Program-made: the position numbers and the translations under genes
Assembly (NCBI GenBank): GCA_045648605.1
Contig: JAZROG010000094.1
Span: 1-14,756, forward strand
DNA from: SIG710 sp045648605
GTDB lineage: Bacteria; Bacillota; Clostridia; Oscillospirales; CAG-272
DNA: 14,756 nucleotides
Direction of reading: 5' to 3'
Notes under the pieces: model-generated
The model's database searches: none
Told to the model about the DNA's origin: nothing
The model's input: the letters and a program-made list of their open reading frames with translations, nothing else
Part shown: positions 7,736 through 13,996 of the stretch, in pieces
Layout of the letters: every line of letters starts with the position of its first letter
How positions within the stretch are numbered: position 1 is the first letter of the stretch

Positions 7736-8932
7736 ATGAAAAAGGCAAAAATATTTAACAAAAGAATATTGAGCTTGGCACTGGCAGCAATGTTTTGCAT
7801 CATTGGCGCGGGCGAATTTCTTATCAGATCAAGTAAAACTTATGCGGCAACGGATGCAAATGTTACCGCAATGGAAAACAAGATAAAGGATATTCAGAAC
7901 AAGAAAAAAGACGTTCTTGCCAAGATGAATAAGGCAAAAAACAGCAAGGCTGAAGCAACGCAGTATAAATCCTATATCGACGAGCAGGTAAATCTTACCG
8001 AGGAAGAGATAGAGACAATAAATTCTCTCATTGCAGAGCTTGATAATAAGATTGCCGAAAAGGAAGCGGAGATCGAGACCGCATCCGAGAATATTGATGC
8101 AGAGTATAACAAATTCAAGCAGATAATGCGCCTTTCATATGAGGAGGGCAATGCCAGCTATGTTGAAATGGTGCTGGGATCTGAGGATTTTTATGATTTC
8201 CTCGTCCGTATTGAGCAGGTCACCTCTCTTATGGAGTATAGCTCAAAGCTTCTTGAAAGCTTCAAGGAAAGTAAGGCTTCTCTTGAGAGTGCAAAGGCAA
8301 CCCTTCAGGCATCAAAGACTACACAGGTCATCTATCAGGGCGAGCTTCAGTCAAAGCACGAGGAGCTTGAGGTGCTGCAAAGGGAAAATGAGAATTATCT
8401 CAGCTCTCTTACAAAGGATATAAATTCATATCAGTCTACATATGATAGCTATGCAAAGGCGGAGGATGAGCTTGATAAGCAGCTTGAAAAGTATCTCAGA
8501 GAGCTTCAGGCAAAGGAAAACAGTCAGTATGTTGGCGGTGAGTTTAATTGGCCGCTTCCGCTTAATTGGAAGAGCATAAGCTCGGCATACGGTTACAGAA
8601 CTCTTAACGGAAAGAGAGAATTCCACCGAGGAATAGATATTCCCGCATCAAAGAATACCAATATTTATGCTTCAAACAGCGGAAAGGTTGTTACTGCAAC
8701 ATTCCATTATAGCTACGGAAACTATGTTGTTATTGACCACGGCGGCGGAAAATCTACCCTTTATGCCCATGCAAATAAGCTTAACTGCAAGGTTGGCGAT
8801 TATGTAAAGCAGGGCGATGTTATCGCATTCGTTGGAACAACAGGACATTCATACGGAAATCACCTTCATTTTGAGGTGAGAATCAGCGGTACTGCAAAGA
8901 ATCCCTTGGATTATGTTGTAAGGCCGAAATAA
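7736..8932 (+). CDS. Secreted coiled-coil M23 (LytM) peptidase, putative FtsEX effector
   Basis: A 398-residue protein with a signal peptide (basic MKKAKIFNKR, hydrophobic core, probable cleavage near TYA-ATD at residues 36-38). A long coiled-coil-rich region follows (about 40-265, many E/K/Q heptads), and then a C-terminal LytM/M23 domain (about 270-398). Zinc ligands of the M23 fold are present: H297 and D301 in FHRGID, and H378 in HLHFE; the catalytic histidines H345 (YAH) and H376 are also there. It should therefore be an active peptidoglycan endopeptidase, unlike EnvC, whose LytM domain is degenerate. The layout parallels PcsB and CwlO, coiled-coil hydrolases controlled by FtsX, although their catalytic domains are CHAP and NlpC/P60. 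AAAGGAG at 7718-7724 precedes the start. It lies in an operon with ftsEX and ctpA. Confidence 0.93.
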   Translation: MKKAKIFNKRILSLALAAMFCIIGAGEFLIRSSKTYAATDANVTAMENKIKDIQNKKKDVLAKMNKAKNSKAEATQYKSYIDEQVNLTEEEIETINSLIAELDNKIAEKEAEIETASENIDAEYNKFKQIMRLSYEEGNASYVEMVLGSEDFYDFLVRIEQVTSLMEYSSKLLESFKESKASLESAKATLQASKTTQVIYQGELQSKHEELEVLQRENENYLSSLTKDINSYQSTYDSYAKAEDELDKQLEKYLRELQAKENSQYVGGEFNWPLPLNWKSISSAYGYRTLNGKREFHRGIDIPASKNTNIYASNSGKVVTATFHYSYGNYVVIDHGGGKSTLYAHANKLNCKVGDYVKQGDVIAFVGTTGHSYGNHLHFEVRISGTAKNPLDYVVRPK

Positions 8933-8936
8933 AAAT

Positions 8937-8955
8937 GAAAAGCCATAGGCTTTTT
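8937..8955 (+). terminator. Short hairpin with T5 directly before the ctpA ribosome binding site
   Basis: AAAAGCC (8938-8944) pairs with GGCTTTT (8948-8954) around a 3-nt loop, and the T-run extends to 8955. One base later the GGAGG site of the S41 protease begins. It could act as a weak terminator or attenuator that lowers expression of the distal operon genes, or as an mRNA stability element. The stem is A/U-rich, so termination is probably partial. Confidence 0.5.
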
Positions 8956-8956
8956 C

Positions 8957-8961
8957 GGAGG
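8957..8961 (+). promoter_or_regulatory. Ribosome binding site supporting a TTG start
   Basis: GGAGG lies 5 nt before the TTG at 8967. The next in-frame Met would fall inside the hydrophobic signal-anchor segment, so the TTG is the likely start. Confidence 0.8.
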
Positions 8962-8966
8962 TCATT

Positions 8967-10247
8967 TTGAAAACAAGAATATCAATAATAACTCTCGTTC
9001 TTTGTATTATTGTTACAGCTGTTGCGGTCTTTATGACAACCTATACAGTTTTGACGGATAATTACAGAGAAGAGATCGCAAAGGCATATGCCGAGGAAAC
9101 TGTTATAGGAGAAGAGCTTCCTGAGATAACCGACGAGGTGCAGGCTGAAAAGAGCATATATGAGGAAAGGCTTGCATCGGTTCTCGGATTTTTTGAATCC
9201 CGTGCATATTATGACCTTGATACAGAAGCCGTGATCGAGGGTATGCTCGATGGAGTTGCTTACGGAACGGGCGACAGATATGCCGAATACTATACCGCAG
9301 AGGAATATGAATCCTTTACGGCGGAAAGTAACGGTGAGATGCAGGGTATTGGAGTAACTATTATTTTTAATGCAGACTTCAATGCCATTGAAATAATCAA
9401 CGTTATGCCAAATTCTCCCGCACTTGAGGCAGGACTTATTCCGGGTGACCTTGTTATTTCCGTGGGACTTGGAGAAAATGCCGAGAGCGTTGCGGAAATA
9501 GGTTATACCATGGCTGTTTCGAAGCTTCAGGGACTTGCGGGCACTAAATGTGAATTTACTGCGGTCAGAAATGAAAATTTCGACGAGCCGATGGAATTTT
9601 CCATTGACAGAAGACAGGTTACGGTTCAAACCGTTACCCATCATCTTTATGAGGGAGATAAAAGCATCGGTATCATCGAAATAAGTCAGTTTGATAAGAT
9701 CACGCCTTCTCAATTTTTCGTCGCTCTTGATGATCTGCAGGCAAAGGGAGCCACAAAATTCATTTTCGATGTAAGAAACAATCCCGGCGGCGACCTTAAT
9801 GCTATCTGTGAAATACTTGATTTCCTTGTTCCCACCGGACCTATAATAAGAATGCGTGATAAGGCTGGAAATGAGAGCGTTATCGAGTCTGAGGGCAGTG
9901 AATATGATGCTCCCATGGTCGTTCTTTGTAACGGAAGCTCCGCAAGCGCGGCAGAGCTGTTTACAAGCGCTCTTATGGATTATGATAAGGCGGTTGTCAT
10001 CGGTACTACCACCTTTGGAAAGGGAAGCGTTCAGACAATATTCAGCCTTCCCGACGGCGGTGGAATAAAAATGACCACAAGAATGTATTTCCCTCCCTTT
10101 TCCGATGGATATGACGGAGTGGGAATCACTCCCGATATCGAGGTGGAGATGGCAGAGGAATTTAAAAACGTAAGTCTTTATAAGATCTCGGATGCTGATG
10201 ACACACAGCTTCAGAGAGCTATAAAATATTTAAACGAAAACAATTAA
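8967..10247 (+). CDS. S41 family C-terminal processing protease (CtpA-like)
   Basis: A 426-residue serine protease exported by an N-terminal hydrophobic segment (about residues 5-30), probably membrane-anchored with its domains outside the cell. A PDZ domain spans about 125-215 (MQGIGVTI, then PNSPALEAGLIPGDLVISVG). The S41 catalytic domain follows, with FDVRNNPGGDL, NGSSASAAELFT and TTFGKGSVQT. By spacing to family members the nucleophile is S327 and the general base K352, 25 residues apart, as in CtpB and D1 protease. Family enzymes cut proteins at or near the C-terminus, and several degrade cell-wall hydrolases. It is translated from a TTG with a strong GGAGG site. It sits between the M23 peptidase and greA; an envelope protein such as that peptidase is a plausible substrate, by inference. 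Confidence 0.95.
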   Translation: MKTRISIITLVLCIIVTAVAVFMTTYTVLTDNYREEIAKAYAEETVIGEELPEITDEVQAEKSIYEERLASVLGFFESRAYYDLDTEAVIEGMLDGVAYGTGDRYAEYYTAEEYESFTAESNGEMQGIGVTIIFNADFNAIEIINVMPNSPALEAGLIPGDLVISVGLGENAESVAEIGYTMAVSKLQGLAGTKCEFTAVRNENFDEPMEFSIDRRQVTVQTVTHHLYEGDKSIGIIEISQFDKITPSQFFVALDDLQAKGATKFIFDVRNNPGGDLNAICEILDFLVPTGPIIRMRDKAGNESVIESEGSEYDAPMVVLCNGSSASAAELFTSALMDYDKAVVIGTTTFGKGSVQTIFSLPDGGGIKMTTRMYFPPFSDGYDGVGITPDIEVEMAEEFKNVSLYKISDADDTQLQRAIKYLNENN

Positions 10248-10268
10248 ACATCAAAGGAGATATAAGTC

Positions 10269-10757
10269 ATGTCAAAGGCAAAGCAGATGCTCTACACCAA
10301 AGAAGGTCTTAAGGAGCTTACAGATGAGCTCAGCTATCTGAAAAACACAAAAAGAAAGGAAAATCTGGAGGCTATCGCTGTTGCAAAGTCATTTGGAGAC
10401 CTTTCGGAGAATGCCGAATACGATGCGGCAAGAAACGAGCAGGCACAGATCGAGGCAAAGATAAAAGAGCTTGAAGAAATGATAGCAAATGCGGTTGTGG
10501 TTGATGAAGATGCCATCGACGCAGGCGTTGTAAGCATGGGATCATATGTAAAGGTCAAAATGGTGGCAACAGGAGCGGATAAGGAATACAGCATCGTTGC
10601 TCCCAACCAGGTTGCTCCTATGCAGGGACTTATTTCCGATCAGTCTCCCGTGGGTAAGGCACTTATCGGCGCAAGAGCGGGCGATGAGGTCTCCTTTGAA
10701 GCACCCAGCGGAACAGTACGCATGAAGGTAATTGAGGTTTCAAGAGCTAAGGGCTGA
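10269..10757 (+). CDS. greA: Transcription elongation factor GreA
   Basis: A 162-residue factor that enters the RNA polymerase secondary channel and stimulates cleavage of backtracked transcripts. The N-terminal coiled coil (about 1-78) carries the acidic tip GDLSENAEYDAAR, with D44 and E47 matching the functional acidic pair. The C-terminal FKBP-like domain (about 85-160) includes LISDQSPVGKALIGARAGDE. One stretch before it, YSIVAPNQVAPMQG, departs from the usual GS-EA(D/N)P pattern. AAAGGAG at 10253-10259 supports the start. The gene begins 21 bp after ctpA and is followed closely by lysS, a common pairing in Firmicutes. Confidence 0.95.
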   Translation: MSKAKQMLYTKEGLKELTDELSYLKNTKRKENLEAIAVAKSFGDLSENAEYDAARNEQAQIEAKIKELEEMIANAVVVDEDAIDAGVVSMGSYVKVKMVATGADKEYSIVAPNQVAPMQGLISDQSPVGKALIGARAGDEVSFEAPSGTVRMKVIEVSRAKG

Positions 10758-10793
10758 TAAAATTCAAAAAAATTCCGAAAGGACACTATAAAA

Positions 10794-12314
10794 ATGGCAG
10801 AAGAAAAGATTGTTCAGAATACAGAAGAGATTGAAGAGGAGATAAGCGCAGAGGAGCTTAGCGACATACTGCGCATTCGCCGCGAAAAGCTGGCAGACCT
10901 TCAGGCAAAGGGACAGAATCCCTTTGAGAAGGTAAAATTTGATTTTGATACTTATACAAGCGAGATCAGAGAAAGATTTGAGGAGCTTGAAAATAAGGAT
11001 GTTAAGATCGCAGGCAGACTTATGAGCCGCCGCGACATGGGTAAGGCAAACTTTATCGATGTTGCTGACGAAAAGGGAAGACTCCAGTGCTATGTGCGCA
11101 TAGACGAGATCGGCGAGGAGGCTTTCGAGGGCTTTAAAAAGTGGGATATCGGTGATATAGTTGGTATCAGCGGCTTTGTTTTCAGAACAAGACGCGGTGA
11201 AATATCCGTTCATGTAAAGGAAATTGAGCTTCTTGCAAAATCTCTCCTTCCCCTTCCCGAAAAGTTCCACGGTCTTAAGGATCAGGAAACAAGATACAGA
11301 CAGAGATATGTTGACCTTATCGTCAATCCCGATGTTAAGGACACATTTGTAAAGCGCTCCATGATACTTAAGGAGATAAGAAATTATCTCGATTCCAAGG
11401 GCTTCCTTGAGGTTGACACACCTATTCTTGTTCCCCTTGAAATTGGCGCATCCGCAAGACCCTTCATTACACATCATAATACTCTTGATATGGATATGTA
11501 TCTCCGTATCGAAACAGAGCTTTATCTTAAGAGACTTATCGTTGGCGGTATGCACAGAGTTTATGAGGTGGGAAGAATCTTCAGAAATGAGGGTATGGAC
11601 CCCAAGCATAATCCCGAGTTTACTTCAATTGAGCTTTATCAGGCATTTACCGATTATAAGGGTATGATGGATCTTGTTGAGGAGCTTAATACTATGCTTG
11701 CAGAGAAGATCTGCGGCTCAAAGGTCATCACATATCAGGGCAAGGAAATTGATATGGGTCATTGGGAAAGAATGACCATGGTCGAGGCTGTTAAGAAGTA
11801 TAGCGGCTGTGATTATAACGATTGGGCGACCGACGAGGATGCAAGAGCGTGCGCTAAGAAGATGCACGTTGAGGTTCCGGAAAATGCAACAAAGGGAACT
11901 GTTCTTGTTGAGTTCTTTGATGCTTTTGTTGAGGAAAAACTCATTCAGCCTACATTTATCTATGACTATCCCGTTGAAAATTCTCCTCTTGCAAAGAGAA
12001 AGGCAGATGATCCTGCTTTCACCGAGAGATTTGAATATTTCATCAATGCAACCGAGTTTGGCAATGCATTCAGCGAGCTGAATGACCCCATTGACCAGAA
12101 GGAAAGATTTGAAAAGCAGGTTGCCGCAAAGAAGAAAGAAGAGCCGAACTGCAATGCAGAGGTGGATTATGACTATGTAACCGCCCTTGAATACGGTATG
12201 CCTCCCACAGGTGGTCTTGGCTTTGGTATCGACCGTCTCGTAATGCTTCTCACAGATAGCGCATCCATCCGCGATGTTTTGCTGTTTCCCACGATGAAGC
12301 CCGAAAATAAGTAA
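10794..12314 (+). CDS. lysS: Lysyl-tRNA synthetase, class II
   Basis: A 506-residue enzyme that charges tRNA-Lys with lysine using ATP, in the cytoplasm. The N-terminal OB-fold anticodon-binding domain (about 60-165) includes VKIAGRLMSRRDMGKANFID. The class II catalytic core has motif 1 around FLEVDTPIL, motif 2 RNEGMDPKHNPEFTSIELYQ and motif 3 GGLGFGIDRLVMLLTD. The ARPFITHHNTLDMDMYLRIE block is also conserved. The segment preceding it reads LEIGASARPF rather than the usual IPGGA-ARPF, a small variation. The length is normal. An AAAGGA site at 10778-10783 precedes the ATG. It ends the ftsE-to-lysS run and is followed by an intrinsic terminator. Confidence 0.97.
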   Translation: MAEEKIVQNTEEIEEEISAEELSDILRIRREKLADLQAKGQNPFEKVKFDFDTYTSEIRERFEELENKDVKIAGRLMSRRDMGKANFIDVADEKGRLQCYVRIDEIGEEAFEGFKKWDIGDIVGISGFVFRTRRGEISVHVKEIELLAKSLLPLPEKFHGLKDQETRYRQRYVDLIVNPDVKDTFVKRSMILKEIRNYLDSKGFLEVDTPILVPLEIGASARPFITHHNTLDMDMYLRIETELYLKRLIVGGMHRVYEVGRIFRNEGMDPKHNPEFTSIELYQAFTDYKGMMDLVEELNTMLAEKICGSKVITYQGKEIDMGHWERMTMVEAVKKYSGCDYNDWATDEDARACAKKMHVEVPENATKGTVLVEFFDAFVEEKLIQPTFIYDYPVENSPLAKRKADDPAFTERFEYFINATEFGNAFSELNDPIDQKERFEKQVAAKKKEEPNCNAEVDYDYVTALEYGMPPTGGLGFGIDRLVMLLTDSASIRDVLLFPTMKPENK

Positions 12315-12324
12315 TAAATTTTGG

Positions 12325-12350
12325 AAGAGGGCTGTAAAGCCCTCTTTTTT
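12325..12350 (+). terminator. Intrinsic terminator after lysS
   Basis: AAGAGGGCT (12325-12333) pairs perfectly with AGCCCTCTT (12338-12346) around a GTAA loop, with T at 12345-12350. The hairpin begins 11 nt after the lysS stop. The GGAG site of the next gene starts at the very next base, 12351. Confidence 0.9.
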
Positions 12351-12354
12351 GGAG
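12351..12354 (+). promoter_or_regulatory. Ribosome binding site deciding the exonuclease start
   Basis: GGAG lies 8 nt before the ATG at 12363. The longer frame, from a TTG at 12321, would encode residues from the terminator hairpin and is rejected. Confidence 0.75.
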
Positions 12355-12362
12355 AAAAACAG

Positions 12363-13268
12363 ATGGATTTTTTCGGAGAAAGATATATTTGCGACACGGA
12401 GAATTATGTTGCTTTTGACATCGAGACAACGGGGCTTGACGGCTCTGAGATAGTGGATTTTGCCGCCATAAGGATAAGAGAGGGAAGAGTAGATGGCACT
12501 TACCGCACATTTATAAAGCCCAGGAAGCTTATTCCCGAGGATGTGACTCTTATAAACGGAATAAGCAACGAAATGGTTGCCTGCGCCCCCATATTTTCCG
12601 AGGTTGCGAGTGATATTCTCGATTTTTTCGGTGACGATATCATAGTCGGTCATTGCCTTGAAAGGTTTTCTCTTAAGATCCTTTGCGACGAGCTTGTGAG
12701 AGCCGGATTTGAAACCGTGCAGAACGATTATATCGACCTTATGGACATGGCTCAGAGACTATATGGCGTGGCTTTGGGCAGCTATGGTCTTAAAAGTATT
12801 GCAAAGCACCTCGACGTAAAAATTGATGTTAGCATAGGCGCGCTTCGGGACGTTAGAATGATTTATGAATGCTACGAAAAGATGTGCCGCACCATGAGAG
12901 AAGACTCGAAAAATGAAAATATTTATAGCGAGCTTTCGGATGACCTCCATGCACTTATCGGCAAGATGAAAAGGAAAAAGAATGTTTCGGATATAAGACG
13001 CGCGCTTATCTCTCTATATAAAAACGAGCTTTGCGACCCTGTGATGCGTTGTGCAGTTTATCTTCCTCTCATCAAATATGAGCTTTATATAAACCGATTT
13101 GAGGAAGAGCTGCGTGGCGAGCTTATCGGCGCAAAGCGTGATTTCGAGAGGGGCCTTTTCGGCAGAATGTCGATAAAGGATATCGAGAGGATCAAGGATG
13201 ACCTTGATTATTGCTTGGATAGGCTGAATAAACCAAGGAAAAAGAAATTTTTATTCTTTTGGCGATAA
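12363..13268 (+). CDS. DnaQ-like (DEDD) exonuclease-fold protein with altered active site
   Basis: A 301-residue protein. Residues about 14-172 fit the DnaQ/PolC epsilon-like 3'-5' exonuclease fold. Motif I, VAFDIETTGLDG, has both acidic residues (D19, E21), and the PEDVTLINGISNEMV segment is typical. Motif II reads VGHCLERFSLK where the family has VGHN--FD: the Asp position appears to be S103. Motif III reads DVSIGALRDV: the usual catalytic His is I158, while D163 is kept. Two of five key residues therefore seem changed, and it may be inactive or a binding protein. Residues about 173-301 form a charged, helical tail I cannot assign, ending KKKFLFFWR. Expression would need read-through of the lysS terminator or a promoter inside lysS. 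It is not a full DNA polymerase III subunit. Confidence 0.82.
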   Translation: MDFFGERYICDTENYVAFDIETTGLDGSEIVDFAAIRIREGRVDGTYRTFIKPRKLIPEDVTLINGISNEMVACAPIFSEVASDILDFFGDDIIVGHCLERFSLKILCDELVRAGFETVQNDYIDLMDMAQRLYGVALGSYGLKSIAKHLDVKIDVSIGALRDVRMIYECYEKMCRTMREDSKNENIYSELSDDLHALIGKMKRKKNVSDIRRALISLYKNELCDPVMRCAVYLPLIKYELYINRFEEELRGELIGAKRDFERGLFGRMSIKDIERIKDDLDYCLDRLNKPRKKKFLFFWR

Positions 13269-13281
13269 ATTTCATAAAAAC

Positions 13282-13315
13282 AGAGCAGATTTTGAGAAAA
13301 TATCTGCTCTTTTTT
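13282..13315 (+). terminator. Intrinsic terminator after the exonuclease gene
   Basis: AGAGCAGAT (13282-13290) pairs perfectly with ATCTGCTCT (13302-13310). The loop contains a further TTT/AAA pairing, and the T-run extends to 13315. It begins 13 nt after the stop codon. Confidence 0.92.
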
Positions 13316-13321
13316 GATGTA

Positions 13322-13489
13322 TAAATAGGAATTTATAAGTGCGAATGGTGAAGCCTCATCCGACTCGTCGGTGCGCCAATGCTCCCGCCGAGCCACCTTC
13401 TCCTCTGGGAGAAGGTGGCACGCCAGGCGGAATGCCGTGGGCGTGGCGGATGAGGCTCTTTCACAAACTGTTCGACAAATTCCTATTTA
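13322..13489. mobile_element. MITE-like palindromic element with terminal inverted repeats
   Basis: The 13-bp ends TAAATAGGAATTT (13322-13334) and AAATTCCTATTTA (13477-13489) are perfect inverted repeats. Inside, GCCTCATCCG (13353-13362) matches CGGATGAGGC (13447-13456) in inverse orientation. CCGCC (13385-13389) pairs with GGCGG (13426-13430), and an 11-bp central stem GCCACCTTCTC/GAGAAGGTGGC (13392-13402 with 13409-13419) has a 6-nt loop. The outermost TA on each side could be a duplicated TA target, as made by IS630/Tc1-type transposases. The element is about 168 bp, more GC-rich than its surroundings, and has no gene, so it would be non-autonomous. I recall similar short palindromes as frequent in gut Clostridia, but could not check copies. 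Confidence 0.75.
13392..13419. repeat. Central perfect hairpin of the MITE-like element
   Basis: An 11-bp perfect stem, GCCACCTTCTC with GAGAAGGTGGC, around the loop CTCTGG. It is symmetrical on both strands and lacks a T-run, so it is not a terminator in its own right. Confidence 0.85.
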
Positions 13490-13542
13490 ACTTTTCATAT
13501 TGTTAAGAAAATGTAAACTCTGAAAAATATCTCCAAAAGTGG

Positions 13543-13571
13543 TTGACATTTGTTAACCCGTATGGTAACAT
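13543..13571 (+). promoter_or_regulatory. Promoter of the blaI-M56 operon
   Basis: TTGACA at 13543-13548 is a consensus -35 box. TAACAT at 13566-13571, 17 bp later, is a reasonable -10 box (four of six). It lies 46 bp upstream of the blaI ATG and overlaps the TGTTA/TAACA inverted repeat. Confidence 0.65.
13551..13570. promoter_or_regulatory. Candidate BlaI operator overlapping the promoter
   Basis: TGTTA (13551-13555) and TAACA (13566-13570) are an inverted repeat located between and over the promoter boxes, and TGTTAACC recurs at 13588-13595. BlaI/MecI repressors bind dyads with TACA/TGTA-type halves and repress their own operon, so a dyad here fits autorepression. The half-site sequence differs from the staphylococcal one. 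Confidence 0.45.
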
Positions 13572-13583
13572 AAAAGCGGATAA

Positions 13584-13600
13584 CAGATGTTAACCATCTG
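13584..13600 (+). promoter_or_regulatory. Leader hairpin upstream of the blaI ribosome binding site
   Basis: CAGATG (13584-13589) and CATCTG (13595-13600) are perfect inverted arms around TTAAC. The hairpin ends 4 nt before the GGAGGTG site at 13605-13611. It may be a second operator dyad or an mRNA leader hairpin. Confidence 0.4.
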
Positions 13601-13616
13601 ATTTGGAGGTGTAAAA

Positions 13617-13994
13617 ATGTATAATATCAATCTTTCGGAGGGTGAATGGAAGCTCATGAAGCTTCTTTGGCAGTCTCAGCCAAGAACAATAGGCGAATTT
13701 GTAAATGAGCTTCATGAAGATACGGGTTGGACGAAAACAACTGTATTTGTAATGCTTAAAAGACTCATTGGAAAAGGTGCTGTGAGAGTCGACGAGAGCG
13801 GCAGAGTCCATAAATATTACCCTCTTATAAAGCGTAGCGATGTTACAAAAGAGGAAACCGACTCATTTTTATCGAGAGTTTATGACGGAAGCCTTGGAAT
13901 GATGGTGTCATCCCTTGTGGGCAGACACGCACTTTCTGAGAAGGAGATAGAGGAGCTTAAAAGGATACTTGAAGACGCAGAAAGAAAGGGGTAA
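13617..13994 (+). CDS. BlaI/MecI/CopY-family transcriptional repressor
   Basis: A 125-residue winged-helix repressor. The N-terminal domain (about 1-75) begins LSEGEWKLMKLLWQSQP and has the recognition helix region TKTTVFVMLKRLIGKGAV, then the wing VDESGRVHKYYPLI, all typical of BlaI/MecI. The C-terminal part (about 80-125) matches the helical dimerisation domain, with GSLGMMVSSLVG in the region where BlaI is cleaved upon induction. A strong GGAGGTG site lies at 13605-13611. It is followed 2 bp later by an M56 sensor peptidase gene, the standard partner arrangement. It likely represses its own promoter. The regulated output (beta-lactam response or another envelope stress) is unknown because no resistance gene is visible. 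Confidence 0.94.
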   Translation: MYNINLSEGEWKLMKLLWQSQPRTIGEFVNELHEDTGWTKTTVFVMLKRLIGKGAVRVDESGRVHKYYPLIKRSDVTKEETDSFLSRVYDGSLGMMVSSLVGRHALSEKEIEELKRILEDAERKG

Positions 13995-13996
13995 TT

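Noticed and set aside
10764..11609. Long - strand frame antisense to lysS
   Set aside because: It is a shadow of lysS codon usage; the lysS frame has all class II motifs.
12321..12362. TTG at 12321 as the exonuclease start
   Set aside because: It would translate the terminator hairpin; GGAG at 12351 and the ATG at 12363 fit much better.
11718..12653. Long - strand frame across the lysS/exonuclease junction
   Set aside because: It spans two real genes and a terminator on the other strand and has no recognisable domain.
13208..13396. Small - strand frame over the exonuclease end and MITE-like edge
   Set aside because: It crosses a terminator and a mobile element boundary with no domain or ribosome binding site.
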